Positions 1 through 8,647 of a DNA stretch of 64,000 nt are shown here, in pieces (position 1 is the stretch's first letter; the number at the start of each line of letters is the position of its first letter). Under the pieces are notes generated by a model that ran no database searches, had not been told where the DNA came from, and saw only the letters and a list, made by a program, of their open reading frames with translations. The stretch comes from Vasconcelosia minhoensis LEGE 07310 (GTDB taxonomy: Bacteria > Cyanobacteriota > Cyanobacteriia > Phormidesmidales > Phormidesmidaceae). Location: the NCBI RefSeq assembly GCF_015207255.1, contig NZ_JADEXG010000024.1:1-64000 (forward strand). The letters are read 5' to 3'. A program made the position numbers and the translations under genes.

Positions 1-62
1 GGCGTAGCCTCCCAATCTGGCTGCGGAATTCGGCTACCTGCTATCTCGACCTCTTCTGCCAT
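1..62 (-). CDS. possible 5' end of a CDS running off the window
   Basis: An ATG at 62 on the minus strand opens a frame that stays open for the 20 codons to the window edge, beginning MAEEVEIAGSRIPQP. A GAGG lies just upstream of the ATG, closer than usual for a ribosome binding site. The stretch is too short to assign a family, and an open frame of this length can arise by chance. Reported only as a possible partial gene. Confidence 0.2.
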   Translation of the reverse strand, partial: MAEEVEIAGSRIPQPDWEAT

Positions 63-212
63 AGCCTCAGCTTAGCGGATAAATCTGGCTGCAATCACCA
101 TTTTTCGTCGCCCCCCTGAACGGATACAATTTCTGTTAGTCAATTAGATAACTCTTGTGTCATGAAGATACTGCTACTAGAATTATTTGTGCCTCAACTT
201 GCCATATAAGCT

Positions 213-812
213 TTGAAGAAAAATGTAGTTTTTTGGCTTGTTTCTGCTGCATGTTCATGCGTGCCACTTTTGTTTCTGCAGCCAGGGTACGCAAAATTAG
301 AGATAACAAAAGCTGACAGTTCAAATGTTAATCTCGGACTTTTAAACGAAAATTTTAGTGAAACATCAATCCCTAGTAATCTTCAGGAAATAGATTCACA
401 TGCATTCATACCTGATGATAATCTGCTGATTGCTAACGCTTCAAATGGTCTATGCGATGGAACGTTTTCACATGAAGTGGGAAACGTTTATTTCACTTAT
501 GATTATGCAACAGGGCGTTTAGCTTTTGCCTTTATTTTGTCTCCCGGAAGTCAACTCATTCTGGGACAAAACGTTACTGTTGCAATGCTTGAGGCGGTAG
601 TCGGGTGGTATAAAATCAATCCGCCATACGCTCCACATACTCAGACATCTAACTATCAGTTTCACGGCAGTATTCGCAATTACAACCGTCTCGGAAGTTC
701 TGGGAATTTCACTGTGCAAAGAGGAGATAGGATATTGTTCACATGGCTTGCTACTTCGACAGATAATCGAAGAGCAGCAGTTATAAGAGCTGTTGAATGT
801 CGCATTCCATAA
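213..812 (+). CDS. hypothetical secreted protein
   Basis: Unrecognised 199-residue protein. The TTG start at 213 is chosen because it gives a convincing signal peptide: MKKN, a hydrophobic stretch to about residue 22, then a likely cleavage site after PGYA. The mature part is Ser/Asn-rich and predicted soluble, with no cysteine-pair or catalytic motif that I can name. It is more AT-rich than the genes after 1.9 kb. It is monocistronic with no clear partner. Export to the periplasm or outside is inferred from the signal peptide; function is unknown. Confidence 0.5.
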   Translation: MKKNVVFWLVSAACSCVPLLFLQPGYAKLEITKADSSNVNLGLLNENFSETSIPSNLQEIDSHAFIPDDNLLIANASNGLCDGTFSHEVGNVYFTYDYATGRLAFAFILSPGSQLILGQNVTVAMLEAVVGWYKINPPYAPHTQTSNYQFHGSIRNYNRLGSSGNFTVQRGDRILFTWLATSTDNRRAAVIRAVECRIP

Positions 813-976
813 GTAAGTGTTGTTTTTAAATAAGTGGGTAGTTGTGAACAAAGATTCTACAGATAGGTATAATGTCTATGGCTCAATAGCTGTGCCAGGA
901 AGATGAGTTAAAATAATGGCTGTGAGCCTTGCCCAGTTTGTGTTTTAGGTTATAGGCGAACCCAAAACTTAAAGCT

Positions 977-1513
977 ATGCACAGCAAAGGTTTAGGCAGC
1001 TTTCGCCCCAGACCTCGTTGTAATACACCTAGAGCCAAGAAAGGAATGAGTTTTACCAAAAGCCTTTTAGCTTCTTTCCAGAAATCAGCTCTAATTTGTG
1101 AGGTACGTTCTTTGATTCCCTCTAATTTCCAGAGTTCTGCTCCTATTAATCAGACCTTTGAAAAAGTACTATCTACGTATAAGTTTCGCTTTATTCGACT
1201 GTACACTGACGAATTCGCAATTCGTATTGAATACAAATGCACCCCTCCGATTCCCTCACCTGAAGAGATCTCCGCCATGCTTCCTTACGCAACTTTTTGG
1301 GGATATGCCGTGGATAATTTAGGAAACGAATATCAAAGTGTAGGCGGAGCTTTCGGTTTATCAGCTGACAAAGAATCGACGCAAGGAGTTCTTTCGTTTA
1401 CACCTCTTCCTGATAAGGTTGCTACTTCAATCAAGTTTACATTAGAACTTGAACAAGATGTAGATGAAAGAATTGAGTTCTCCGTTAGGATTTGTGACGT
1501 CAGCTCCACATAA
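977..1513 (+). CDS. hypothetical protein
   Basis: Unrecognised protein of 178 residues from the ATG at 977, or about 155 from the ATG at 1046, which follows AAAGGA too closely to be a standard Shine-Dalgarno. The second half (KFRFIRLYTDEFAIRIEYKC onward) alternates hydrophobic and polar residues like a beta-sandwich. No signal peptide or membrane segment is seen. It is AT-rich like the preceding gene, which suggests both belong to the same accessory patch. Confidence 0.4.
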   Translation: MHSKGLGSFRPRPRCNTPRAKKGMSFTKSLLASFQKSALICEVRSLIPSNFQSSAPINQTFEKVLSTYKFRFIRLYTDEFAIRIEYKCTPPIPSPEEISAMLPYATFWGYAVDNLGNEYQSVGGAFGLSADKESTQGVLSFTPLPDKVATSIKFTLELEQDVDERIEFSVRICDVSST

Positions 1514-1901
1514 ATAGGAGTTACCTCAGAAAAAAGCGGGGAAAGGTCGCCGAGATGGTTTATAGAACTATTTGCATCAGGGTAAGCACATCTTGATTAT
1601 TATTGACAAACGGTATCAAAATTGCCGCCAGGCTAAGGTAAGCAGGCGGTAAGCACCTTGAGTATATAGTCATCACCTATAGCCGCTCGGTTCGGCTTCT
1701 ATCGCGTGCTGCGCCGCAAAGACTGCTCGCGGTTGATCCTATGGAGCGTCAATTGAACTAAAAGATGCATCTGGAGGGCTGAGCGCGTTATGATTAACGA
1801 CTAATTCTGTCATCAGTGGAACGGGGTCTAAACCCACAAGGAGAATTTCAACTTTTAGAGTACCAACCCCGAACCTTTACTATCCAACTGAGGAAAATTC
1901 A
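1514..1901. other. intergenic region upstream of dps
   Basis: 388 bases without a convincing gene. It must hold the dps promoter, but no clear -35/-10 pair stands out. The dps start at 1902 is supported by GAGGAAAA about 6 bases upstream. A short open frame crossing into dps in another register looks like a shadow. Confidence 0.4.
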
Positions 1902-2438
1902 ATGCCTGAGACTCAAGTTTTACTCCAGCCCTTTGGCGAAATTGCCGATAACCCTGTCCTGCTTGAAAAAGCGGTCACCGAGCCGATCTGCGAAGGGCTG
2001 AGCGCCGCCTATGCCAGTTTTAATGCGCTGTATCTGCAATACTTCAAGCACCACTTTGTGGTCGAAGGCTCTGAGTATTACATGCTGCACGAGTACTTCG
2101 CCGAGAGCTATGCCGAAGTTCAGGGGCACGCTCATGATATTGGCGAGCGGCTGCACGGGCTGGGCGGCGTTCCCGCTCTGACTTTTGGCAAGCTGTCTGA
2201 GCTCTGCTGCTTTGATCAGGAGGCCGACGACGCCTATCGCTGCCGACCGATGATCGAGCACGACTTGCAGGCCGAGCAGGCCCTGATTGGGCTACTGCGG
2301 CGGCTGTCGGCTCAGGCTGAAAGTATGGGCGATCGCGCTACCCGCTACCTGGGTGAAAAAATCCTACTCCAAACCGAAGAGCGGGCCTATCACCTGGAGC
2401 ATTTCCTCACCCGCGATAGCCTCAAGCTGGGCTGGTAG
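1902..2438 (+). CDS. dps: Dps-family ferritin-like DNA-binding protein
   Basis: Dps proteins form 12-subunit cages that oxidise and store Fe(II) using peroxide and protect DNA during starvation and oxidative stress. The four-helix ferritin-like fold fits the 178-residue length. The first ferroxidase helix is visible (YLQYFKHHF, His about 51), then [20 protein letters not shown] with His63 and later Asp79 and Glu82. The residue four after His63, usually Asp, is Ala here, so the intersubunit iron site may be altered. Start chosen at 1902 behind GAGGAAAA. It converges on the minus-strand gene ending at 2449, with 10 bases between. Confidence 0.85.
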   Translation: MPETQVLLQPFGEIADNPVLLEKAVTEPICEGLSAAYASFNALYLQYFKHHFVVEGSEYYMLHEYFAESYAEVQGHAHDIGERLHGLGGVPALTFGKLSELCCFDQEADDAYRCRPMIEHDLQAEQALIGLLRRLSAQAESMGDRATRYLGEKILLQTEERAYHLEHFLTRDSLKLGW

Positions 2439-2448
2439 AAGCCTGGCT

Positions 2449-3162
2449 TCAGGGCATCCACTCTAAGCCAATCCCGACTCTGCGATCGTGCTGCTGCGGG
2501 CTGCTCTGCCACTGAAAGTCGGTGGAGACCCGCAGCTTCCCCGTTACCGCATAGCCCAGCCCCACCTCAGTCAGGCTAACCCGGCTGTCGCTGAAGGGAG
2601 CAACCCAGGTCTGGCTTAGGGTCAAGTCGGCCCCGGCAGTGCGGGACGGCACAATCCGCACCTGTAATCCCAGGTTTACCCCATCCTGGCTGAAGTCATC
2701 GAGTTCTACATGGCGGTAGCCGACAACGGGGGCCAGATTGACAGTGTTGCCCAGGGGCAGCAGGTAGTATTGCAAGTCAGCGCCGTAGGCTTCGCGATCG
2801 CCGTTTTGCCGATAGTCTGCACTGACGGTCAGGGCTGTTTCCCCAGCGAAGACATCTTCAACCCCCAGGTAAAATCCATCGACCCCGTTTAGCTGGCTGT
2901 AGCCCAGCCGCAGTCGGGTGTGAAAGCTAGGATCCTGGCGAATTTCGGCCCCTACATCTGGCACTTCCTCTAGCCAGCGCTGGAGCACCGGACTTGCTTC
3001 AATCACCTCCGGCGGCAGGTCTAGCTCTGAGCCGGGGAGCGGTGCAGCGGGATTGGGTTCGTCCGCCTGGGCGATTGAGACGCCTAGCCCTGGGCTAATT
3101 AGAGTGAGCGCCAGGCAGCCACCGCTTAGTACGGCCTGCGCGCGTTCGCAGAAACGTCTCAT
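2449..3162 (-). CDS. secreted beta-barrel-like envelope protein
   Basis: 237 residues with an N-terminal signal peptide (hydrophobic segment about 12-30, cleavage near IAQA). The rest alternates hydrophobic and polar residues in repeated strands, with turns such as YRQNGDREAYG, like a small outer-membrane beta-barrel, although the C-terminus (LEWMP) is not the classical terminal Phe. It starts within the stop of the M23 peptidase gene (ATGA overlap), so the two are translationally coupled. An envelope role is inferred from structure and coupling; the exact family is not recognised. Confidence 0.6.
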   Translation of the reverse strand: MRRFCERAQAVLSGGCLALTLISPGLGVSIAQADEPNPAAPLPGSELDLPPEVIEASPVLQRWLEEVPDVGAEIRQDPSFHTRLRLGYSQLNGVDGFYLGVEDVFAGETALTVSADYRQNGDREAYGADLQYYLLPLGNTVNLAPVVGYRHVELDDFSQDGVNLGLQVRIVPSRTAGADLTLSQTWVAPFSDSRVSLTEVGLGYAVTGKLRVSTDFQWQSSPQQHDRRVGIGLEWMP

Positions 3163-4370
3163 AAAAACTGCATCGGATTAATCGGCTCACCATTGCTGCG
3201 CACCTCAAAGTGGAGATGCGGCCCGGTCGAGAGGCCGGTAGAGCCCACCGCTGCAATCACCTGGCCCTTAGCCACGTCCTGCCCCTCGCCGACGTCGAGT
3301 CGGCTGGCGTGGGCATAGAGCGTCGTCAGCCCTTTGCCATGGTCAATAATCACCGCATTGCCGTAGCCGCCGTACCATCCAGCAAAAATCACCGTGCCCG
3401 CATCGGCGGCGCGAATGATGCTGCCATAGCTCGCGCCAAAGTCCGTCCCGGCATGAAAGCGGCTGTAGCCCAGCACAGGGTGAAAGCGGTTGCCAAAGTT
3501 GCTCGTAATCGGCCCTGCGACAGGATAAATCATGATTCCCGTACCTCGAATCTGGCCGCCCGCAGCCGCAATCCGCTCGCGAATTAGCCCAGTCAAATAT
3601 TCGGAGTCCGCCGCCAGCTGATTGATCGCCGCTGAAAGCGCCCCCCGATTTTCCTGAAGCCGACTGATTAAGACGGTCTGCTGCTGGGCTTGTTGGGTGT
3701 AATCCTGGTGCTGCACCAAAAGCTGCTGCCGTAGCAGCGCGATCGCGTTCTTTTGGGCCTCTACCCCCTGTTGTTGAAGCACGAGCTCGGCAGACTTTTC
3801 GGTCAGCTTTGTGAGCAGAGCCTGGTCGGCTTGGTAAACCTGCTTGAGCTGATAGCGTCGGTCTAGGAACTCATTCAAATCTTTACTCTGGAGCAGTACG
3901 GCCCAGCCCTGGCCCTGCTGCTGCCGCTGCATAAACTGGAGCCGCCCCACCGTCGCCTGCCGCACCTGCTCGTAGGACTGCTGCGCCGCAGTCAGGTCGG
4001 ACTCCAACAGCTGAATCTGCCGCTCTGCCTGGGCAATTTGATAGGCCGTGTCGTCAATCCAGGCGGTCGTACCTTGGATCGTGCTCTCCAGCTGCCTGAG
4101 CCGGTCGGAAGCCGCCGTTTCAATATTTTGTAACCGCTGCTGCTCGGTAGAAAGGGTTCGCTTCTGCGAATCAACCGCTTCCTGCTGCCGCTGTAAATCT
4201 TCGAGTTCGGTAGCGGGGTTGGCTGCGGCCACCAGTACCAGCCTAGCTTCGTCCCGGCTCCAGGCAGGCTGAGCCCAGGCCCCGGCCAGCATCCAAAGTA
4301 AGCAAAGCCCCAGGGCGAGACCCGCTATCCAACAGCGGTTATTTTTTTTAGGTGCTTGTCCCAGAACCAC
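3159..4370 (-). CDS. M23-family murein hydrolase activator (EnvC/NlpD-like)
   Basis: 403-residue periplasmic protein. An N-terminal hydrophobic segment (about 13-32) acts as signal or anchor. A long coiled coil rich in Gln/Glu/Leu follows (about 55-260). The C-terminal LytM/M23 domain carries RFHAGTDFGA (HxxxD), LYAHASRLDV and LHFEVRSNGEPINP. The HxxxD and HxH-like ligands appear retained, so it may be an active endopeptidase rather than only an amidase activator. In this family the coiled coil targets division sites. It is the first gene of a two-gene unit with the beta-barrel-like protein. Confidence 0.85.
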   Translation of the reverse strand: MVLGQAPKKNNRCWIAGLALGLCLLWMLAGAWAQPAWSRDEARLVLVAAANPATELEDLQRQQEAVDSQKRTLSTEQQRLQNIETAASDRLRQLESTIQGTTAWIDDTAYQIAQAERQIQLLESDLTAAQQSYEQVRQATVGRLQFMQRQQQGQGWAVLLQSKDLNEFLDRRYQLKQVYQADQALLTKLTEKSAELVLQQQGVEAQKNAIALLRQQLLVQHQDYTQQAQQQTVLISRLQENRGALSAAINQLAADSEYLTGLIRERIAAAGGQIRGTGIMIYPVAGPITSNFGNRFHPVLGYSRFHAGTDFGASYGSIIRAADAGTVIFAGWYGGYGNAVIIDHGKGLTTLYAHASRLDVGEGQDVAKGQVIAAVGSTGLSTGPHLHFEVRSNGEPINPMQFL

Positions 4371-4378
4371 AGCTTACT

Positions 4379-4981
4379 TCATCCCCTCAGGCTGAGGGCG
4401 ACAATACCAAAACCAAAAATCAGCAGGCCAAAAGCCCGATTCAGCCAGACCAAACGGCGGAGCGTCAGTCGCTGGCGAAACAGCGAAACCCCGGTGCTCA
4501 GCGTCAGCCACCACAGTGCCGACCCCAGCGTCACGCCAATCACGAGCAGCCCTGAAGCTAGGTATCCCCGCTCGGCCTGCGCAATCCCAAAACCCGCAAA
4601 AATAGCAACAAAGGAGAGAATAGTCGCAGGATTGGTCAGCGTCAATGCCAGGGTCGAAAAGTAGGCTCCGACGATGCCCCGGCCCCGCGCCTCAGCCGCC
4701 GTCGTCGCAGGCTTAGCCAGGGCAGTCGTGATCCCCAAGTAGCAGAGAAAAAGGCCGCCGCCAATCTGCAACCAGCCAGACTGATCGATCAGGAACTGGG
4801 AAATAAAAGTTAGGCCGAAGGCGGCGACAAAGCCATAGAAGCCATCTGCCGTAGCGGCCCCTAGACCCGAGACGAGACCGACCAGGCGACCCCGGTCGAG
4901 GGTGCGGCGGATGCAGAGCAGGCCGATCGGGCCGACGGGGGCGGCGAGCGCGAAGCCGAGGAGGAGGCCTTGGAGGAGCAT
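4379..4981 (-). CDS. LysE-family amino-acid exporter
   Basis: 200-residue inner-membrane transporter of the LysE/RhtB type with about six hydrophobic segments. The hallmark start MLLQGLLLGFALAAPVGPIG fits the family. I chose the ATG at 4981 rather than the upstream ATG at 5056, because the extra residues would encode a low-complexity run of Pro/Ser/Ile/His derived from a C-rich repeat. It lies just downstream of an Lrp/AsnC regulator in the same direction, a common pairing in which the regulator senses an amino acid and controls its export. The substrate is not predictable. Confidence 0.85.
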   Translation of the reverse strand: MLLQGLLLGFALAAPVGPIGLLCIRRTLDRGRLVGLVSGLGAATADGFYGFVAAFGLTFISQFLIDQSGWLQIGGGLFLCYLGITTALAKPATTAAEARGRGIVGAYFSTLALTLTNPATILSFVAIFAGFGIAQAERGYLASGLLVIGVTLGSALWWLTLSTGVSLFRQRLTLRRLVWLNRAFGLLIFGFGIVALSLRG

Positions 4982-5054
4982 GGGGGGAGCGGGTGATGGG
5001 GTGATGGAGTGGATGGGTAGGGGGTAGATGGGTAGGGGCTTGGTTGCCAAGCCC
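4982..5054 (-). repeat. hairpin plus C-rich dispersed element (copy 1)
   Basis: Read on the coding (minus) strand, an 8-bp perfect hairpin GGGCTTGG-CAA-CCAAGCCC (5054 to 5036) is followed by a C-rich run of CTACCCATC and CACCCCATCACCC units, ending one base before the start codon of the LysE gene. The same architecture occurs at 27756-27816 with a compensatory stem change. Confidence 0.65.
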
Positions 5055-5078
5055 ACACGGCAAGGTTTTCGGGTAGGG

Positions 5079-5540
5079 TCAGTCGGGGGTAAGGGGCAAA
5101 TTGAGGGTTTCTTTGGCGGTGGAGAGGACGATGGCGGTGTGGGTTTGGCCGACGCTGGCCTGGCCTTTAAGGCCGTGACTGATGATTTGCTCTAGCTGGG
5201 CCGTGTTGCGACAGCGGACTTTGAGCAGGTAGTCGCCGCTGCCGGTGACGTGATGGCATTCTTGAATTTCGGCAGTGCTTTCTACATAGGCCAGGAAGGC
5301 TGGACGGTGCTCGGTTTTCTCTAGGCTGACGGAAATGAAGGCGGTGAGGTCATAGCCGAGCTGCGGGGCATCGAGCCGGATGGTATAGCCCTGGAGGATG
5401 CCGCGCTTTTCTAGGCGGCGGACGCGGTCCGCGATCGCGGGTGAGGACACCTCAAACCGCTCGGCCAGCTCTGACCAGGTGGCCCGCCCCTGCTGGCTCA
5501 GAGCCTGAATAATTTTTAGATCCAAAGAATCTAGAACCAT
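5079..5540 (-). CDS. Lrp/AsnC-family transcriptional regulator
   Basis: 153 residues, the usual length for the family. The N-terminal winged helix-turn-helix (LDLKIIQALSQQGRATWSEL, then VSSPAIADRVRRLEKRGIL) is followed by the C-terminal RAM/AsnC ligand-binding domain (CHHVTGSGDYLLKVRC). Lrp/AsnC proteins are DNA-binding regulators that respond to amino acids. The next gene is a LysE exporter, the probable target. The start is at the first Met, preceded by the AT-rich region 5541-5766 shared with the divergent tldD gene, where an operator would be expected. Confidence 0.9.
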   Translation of the reverse strand: MVLDSLDLKIIQALSQQGRATWSELAERFEVSSPAIADRVRRLEKRGILQGYTIRLDAPQLGYDLTAFISVSLEKTEHRPAFLAYVESTAEIQECHHVTGSGDYLLKVRCRNTAQLEQIISHGLKGQASVGQTHTAIVLSTAKETLNLPLTPD

Positions 5541-5766
5541 TTTCTTTTTAAAATAACCTTTTAGAAGCTATAACTTTAAAAACAAAGTAAAATATCGAAT
5601 TTATTTATTCATGCAAAATTTTTGGCGAACTTTTCTTAAAAACCATTTTTGAGAGTTTTAGTTCAGGTGACACTTCTTTAGGGCGCTAAATAAGATAAGA
5701 AAGGTTACAGACCTCAGCGTCTCAACCGCCTAACCGGGCATATGCCGTTTTTCTAACAAGCTTTGA

Positions 5767-7206
5767 ATGATTGATTGTCTTTTGGCAGCCTTGCAGCAGG
5801 TGCAGCTGACGGTGGAGTGGGTGGGCATTCGGGCACTGCGAGAGACCCGGACGCGGCGGTCGGTTCGCGACGGGCGGCCAGAGCAAAACCAGCGACAGCT
5901 GATCCAGGGGGCTATGGTCGAGGTGCTGGCCCAGGGGCAGTTTGGCTATAGTGCGACCAATCAGCTAACCCCTGAGGCGCTCCAGGCCGCGATCGCGCAG
6001 GCCCACGCTCAGGCGATCGCGGCCAGCCCCTGGCGGCTGTATCCCTTTACCGAAGCTGTTCGCCCGCCGGTCGTGGGCGAATATTGCTCCCCCCATGAGA
6101 AGCCGCTGTCGGCTTTAGGTGCCGCTGAGATTAACGATCTGCTGGTGCGCCTCTGTCAGACGCTGCGGGTTTCTGACCAGATTGTGAGATCGCGGGCCGT
6201 GGCTCGGTCGAGCGAAGTCGAGTCCTGGTTTGTCAGCAGTAACGGGTCGGAGATTTATCAGAAATTTTTGATTATTGAGACCGGCTTTGACGCGATCGCG
6301 CAGGCCGACGGCGTTACCCAGTCCCGCAGCGACAATGGCCTTTTGGCCCGCAGCTATCAGGGCGGGTGGGAGCTGTTCCCCGACCCGACCCTTTGGGAGC
6401 GGGCGCGGCGGGTGGGAGAGCAGGCGGTGGAGCTGCTGAGCGCGCCGGACTGCCCGACGACGGCGACAACGTTGGTGCTGGCTCCCGACCAGATGATGCT
6501 CCAGATTCACGAAAGCGTTGGCCATCCCCTGGAACTTGACCGAATTTTGGGCGACGAGCGTAACTATGCGGGCGGCAGCTTTGTCAAACCGACAGATTTT
6601 GGCCAGCTGGCCTATGGCTCACCGCTGATGAATATCACCTTCGACCCTAGCACCAGCGGCGAACTGGCCAGCTATCGCTATGACGACATCGGGGCGACGG
6701 CAGAAAAACAGTATTTAATTCGGGAAGGACGGCTAGAGCGCGGCCTGGGCAGCCTGGAAAGCCAGACCCGGCTGGGGATTCCCGGCGTCGCCTGTGCTCG
6801 CGCTTGCAGCTGGAATCGGCCGACGATTGACCGGATGGCGAATATCAATCTAGAGCCGGGGGATAAATCCCTCGCAGAGATGATTAGCTCAATCGAGCGG
6901 GGCGTTTATATGGAAGCAAACCGCTCCTGGTCGATTGACGACCAGCGGCATAAGTTCCAGTTTGGCTGCGAGTATGGGCGGCTGATCGAGCAGGGGCAGC
7001 TGACCCAGACGGTAAAGAACCCCAACTACCGAGCCACCACCCCTCAGTTTTGGCATAGCCTGTCTCAGGTGGGCGATCGCGCCACCTGGGAAACCTACGG
7101 CACCCCCTGCTGCGGTAAGGGCGAACCCAACCAGCTGATCCGCGTTGGCCATGCGGCCCCAACCTGCGTATTTGAAAATATTGAAGTATTTGGAGGGGCA
7201 GCGTGA
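5767..7206 (+). CDS. tldD: TldD-family metalloprotease
   Basis: 479-residue member of the TldD/PmbA (U62) family. TldD carries the zinc-binding HExxxH motif, seen here as HESVGH near residue 250. The family works as a TldD-TldE heterodimer that degrades unfolded peptides or processes peptide precursors such as microcins. The stop overlaps the start of the following tldE-like gene (GTGA), so both subunits are translationally coupled. The start at 5767 is the first ATG of the frame. No precursor-peptide gene was recognised nearby, so a general proteolytic role is more likely. Confidence 0.88.
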   Translation: MIDCLLAALQQVQLTVEWVGIRALRETRTRRSVRDGRPEQNQRQLIQGAMVEVLAQGQFGYSATNQLTPEALQAAIAQAHAQAIAASPWRLYPFTEAVRPPVVGEYCSPHEKPLSALGAAEINDLLVRLCQTLRVSDQIVRSRAVARSSEVESWFVSSNGSEIYQKFLIIETGFDAIAQADGVTQSRSDNGLLARSYQGGWELFPDPTLWERARRVGEQAVELLSAPDCPTTATTLVLAPDQMMLQIHESVGHPLELDRILGDERNYAGGSFVKPTDFGQLAYGSPLMNITFDPSTSGELASYRYDDIGATAEKQYLIREGRLERGLGSLESQTRLGIPGVACARACSWNRPTIDRMANINLEPGDKSLAEMISSIERGVYMEANRSWSIDDQRHKFQFGCEYGRLIEQGQLTQTVKNPNYRATTPQFWHSLSQVGDRATWETYGTPCCGKGEPNQLIRVGHAAPTCVFENIEVFGGAA

Positions 7207-8537
7207 CCCAGTCGAGAGAGGACGTTTTTCGCCAGCTGGCCGAACGAGTTATAGACACCGTGCAGCCCGCTGAACAGTTCACCCTCACCCTGGCGGGCGA
7301 GATCAGCCAGTTTACCCGCTTTAACCAGGCTCAGGTACGCCAGACGGGTACGGTCAGCGATGGCAACCTGCGCTTGGCCCTAATCTGCGATAGGCGAACG
7401 AGCACCTACAGCTTGCCCTTTACCGGCCAGCTGGCGGCAGACTGGCAAAGCCTGCACGGGGCAATGCTCGACCTGAGGGCAGAGCTGCCCCAGCTGCCTG
7501 CCGACCCCTATATTGTTCACCCCTCTGGCAATGCCCAGAGCCGCGAGGTCGATCAGGGCAGTTTGCTGGCAGGGGATGCGATCGCGCCCACCCTCCTACC
7601 GCCAGTCGCCGACCTGACTTTTAACGGCTTCTACGCTGGCGGCCTGGTCTTTCGCGCCTATGCTGACTCTGCCGGTCAGTTCCACTGGTTTGAGACACCT
7701 TCGTTTGCCCTGGACTATTCGCTATTGGACGATCGCGGGCAGGCAGTCAAAGGCACCGTTGCGGGCCGCAGCTGGGATCAGGTCGGCTATCTACAAAAAA
7801 TTACCGCGTCTAAGCAGCAGCTGACCTTACTCTCTAAGCCCGTCCGAGCCATACCGCGCGGCCAGTATCGCACCTATTTTTCACCCACCGCCGTAGCCGA
7901 TCTCATGGGAATGTTTTCCCGAGGTGGCGTCGGCGAAGCGGATTTACAGCAGGGCAGCAGTGCTCTAGGACTGCTAGAGCGAGGTGAGATGCCCCTATCG
8001 CCAAAATTCTCATTGCAAGAAAATTTTGAGCGCGGCGGCGTACCCCGGTTTAACAGTTTGGGGGAGGTAGCCCCGGTGCAGCTGCCGATTATTCAGTCGG
8101 GCCAGCTGGTGAATAGCCTGGTCAGCGCTCGCAGCGCCAAGGAGTATGGCAAGCCATCCAATGGAGCTGAGCTGCGAGAAGGACTGCGAGCGCCTGAGGT
8201 CAGTCCGGGACAGCTCGCGCTCGCAGATATTCTCCCGAAGCTCGATACAGGCCTTTATCTCTCTAACCTGCACTACCTCAACTGGAGCGATCGTCCCCGT
8301 GGTCGCGTCACCGGCATGACCCGCTATGCCTGCTTTTGGGTCGAGGCAGGCGAAATCGTCGCCCCGATTGAAAACCTCCGCTTCGATGACAGCCTCTATC
8401 GCTATTTAGGCGAAACCCTGATTGAACTGACCAACGTTCAGGAATTTATCCCCAAAGTCGGTACCTACGACCAGCGCTCCCTCGGCGGCATCTGGACCCC
8501 CGGCCTATTGGTAGAAGACTTCCGATATACGCTCTAA
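7203..8537 (+). CDS. tldE: TldE/PmbA-family protein
   Basis: 444-residue partner of the upstream TldD. It shares the family fold but lacks the HExxxH motif, as expected for the non-catalytic TldE/PmbA subunit that shapes the tunnel to the TldD active site. The C-terminal part has the typical segments ALADILPKLDTGLYLSNLHY and YDQRSLGGIWTPGLLVEDFR. The GTG start at 7203 overlaps the tldD stop by four bases, supporting coordinated synthesis. A soluble cytoplasmic complex is inferred. Confidence 0.85.
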   Translation: MTQSREDVFRQLAERVIDTVQPAEQFTLTLAGEISQFTRFNQAQVRQTGTVSDGNLRLALICDRRTSTYSLPFTGQLAADWQSLHGAMLDLRAELPQLPADPYIVHPSGNAQSREVDQGSLLAGDAIAPTLLPPVADLTFNGFYAGGLVFRAYADSAGQFHWFETPSFALDYSLLDDRGQAVKGTVAGRSWDQVGYLQKITASKQQLTLLSKPVRAIPRGQYRTYFSPTAVADLMGMFSRGGVGEADLQQGSSALGLLERGEMPLSPKFSLQENFERGGVPRFNSLGEVAPVQLPIIQSGQLVNSLVSARSAKEYGKPSNGAELREGLRAPEVSPGQLALADILPKLDTGLYLSNLHYLNWSDRPRGRVTGMTRYACFWVEAGEIVAPIENLRFDDSLYRYLGETLIELTNVQEFIPKVGTYDQRSLGGIWTPGLLVEDFRYTL

Positions 8538-8647
8538 AATTTCGAAATCGCTAAACTAGGGAAGCCAAATTCAACCCACAAAACTTACCCCCACTCCGTC
8601 ACGCCTACTCTTCACGCTTTCCTCTTCACCCTTCACCTCTCCTTCCC

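Noticed and set aside
1816-2001. 61-codon frame crossing the dps start
   Set aside because: It overlaps dps in another frame and has no family resemblance; shadow of the gene.
5767-8537. TldD/TldE pair as the maturation protease of a ribosomal peptide
   Set aside because: No precursor peptide, cyclase or exporter gene was found beside it; the adjacent LysE and AI-2E permeases are not specific to such clusters.
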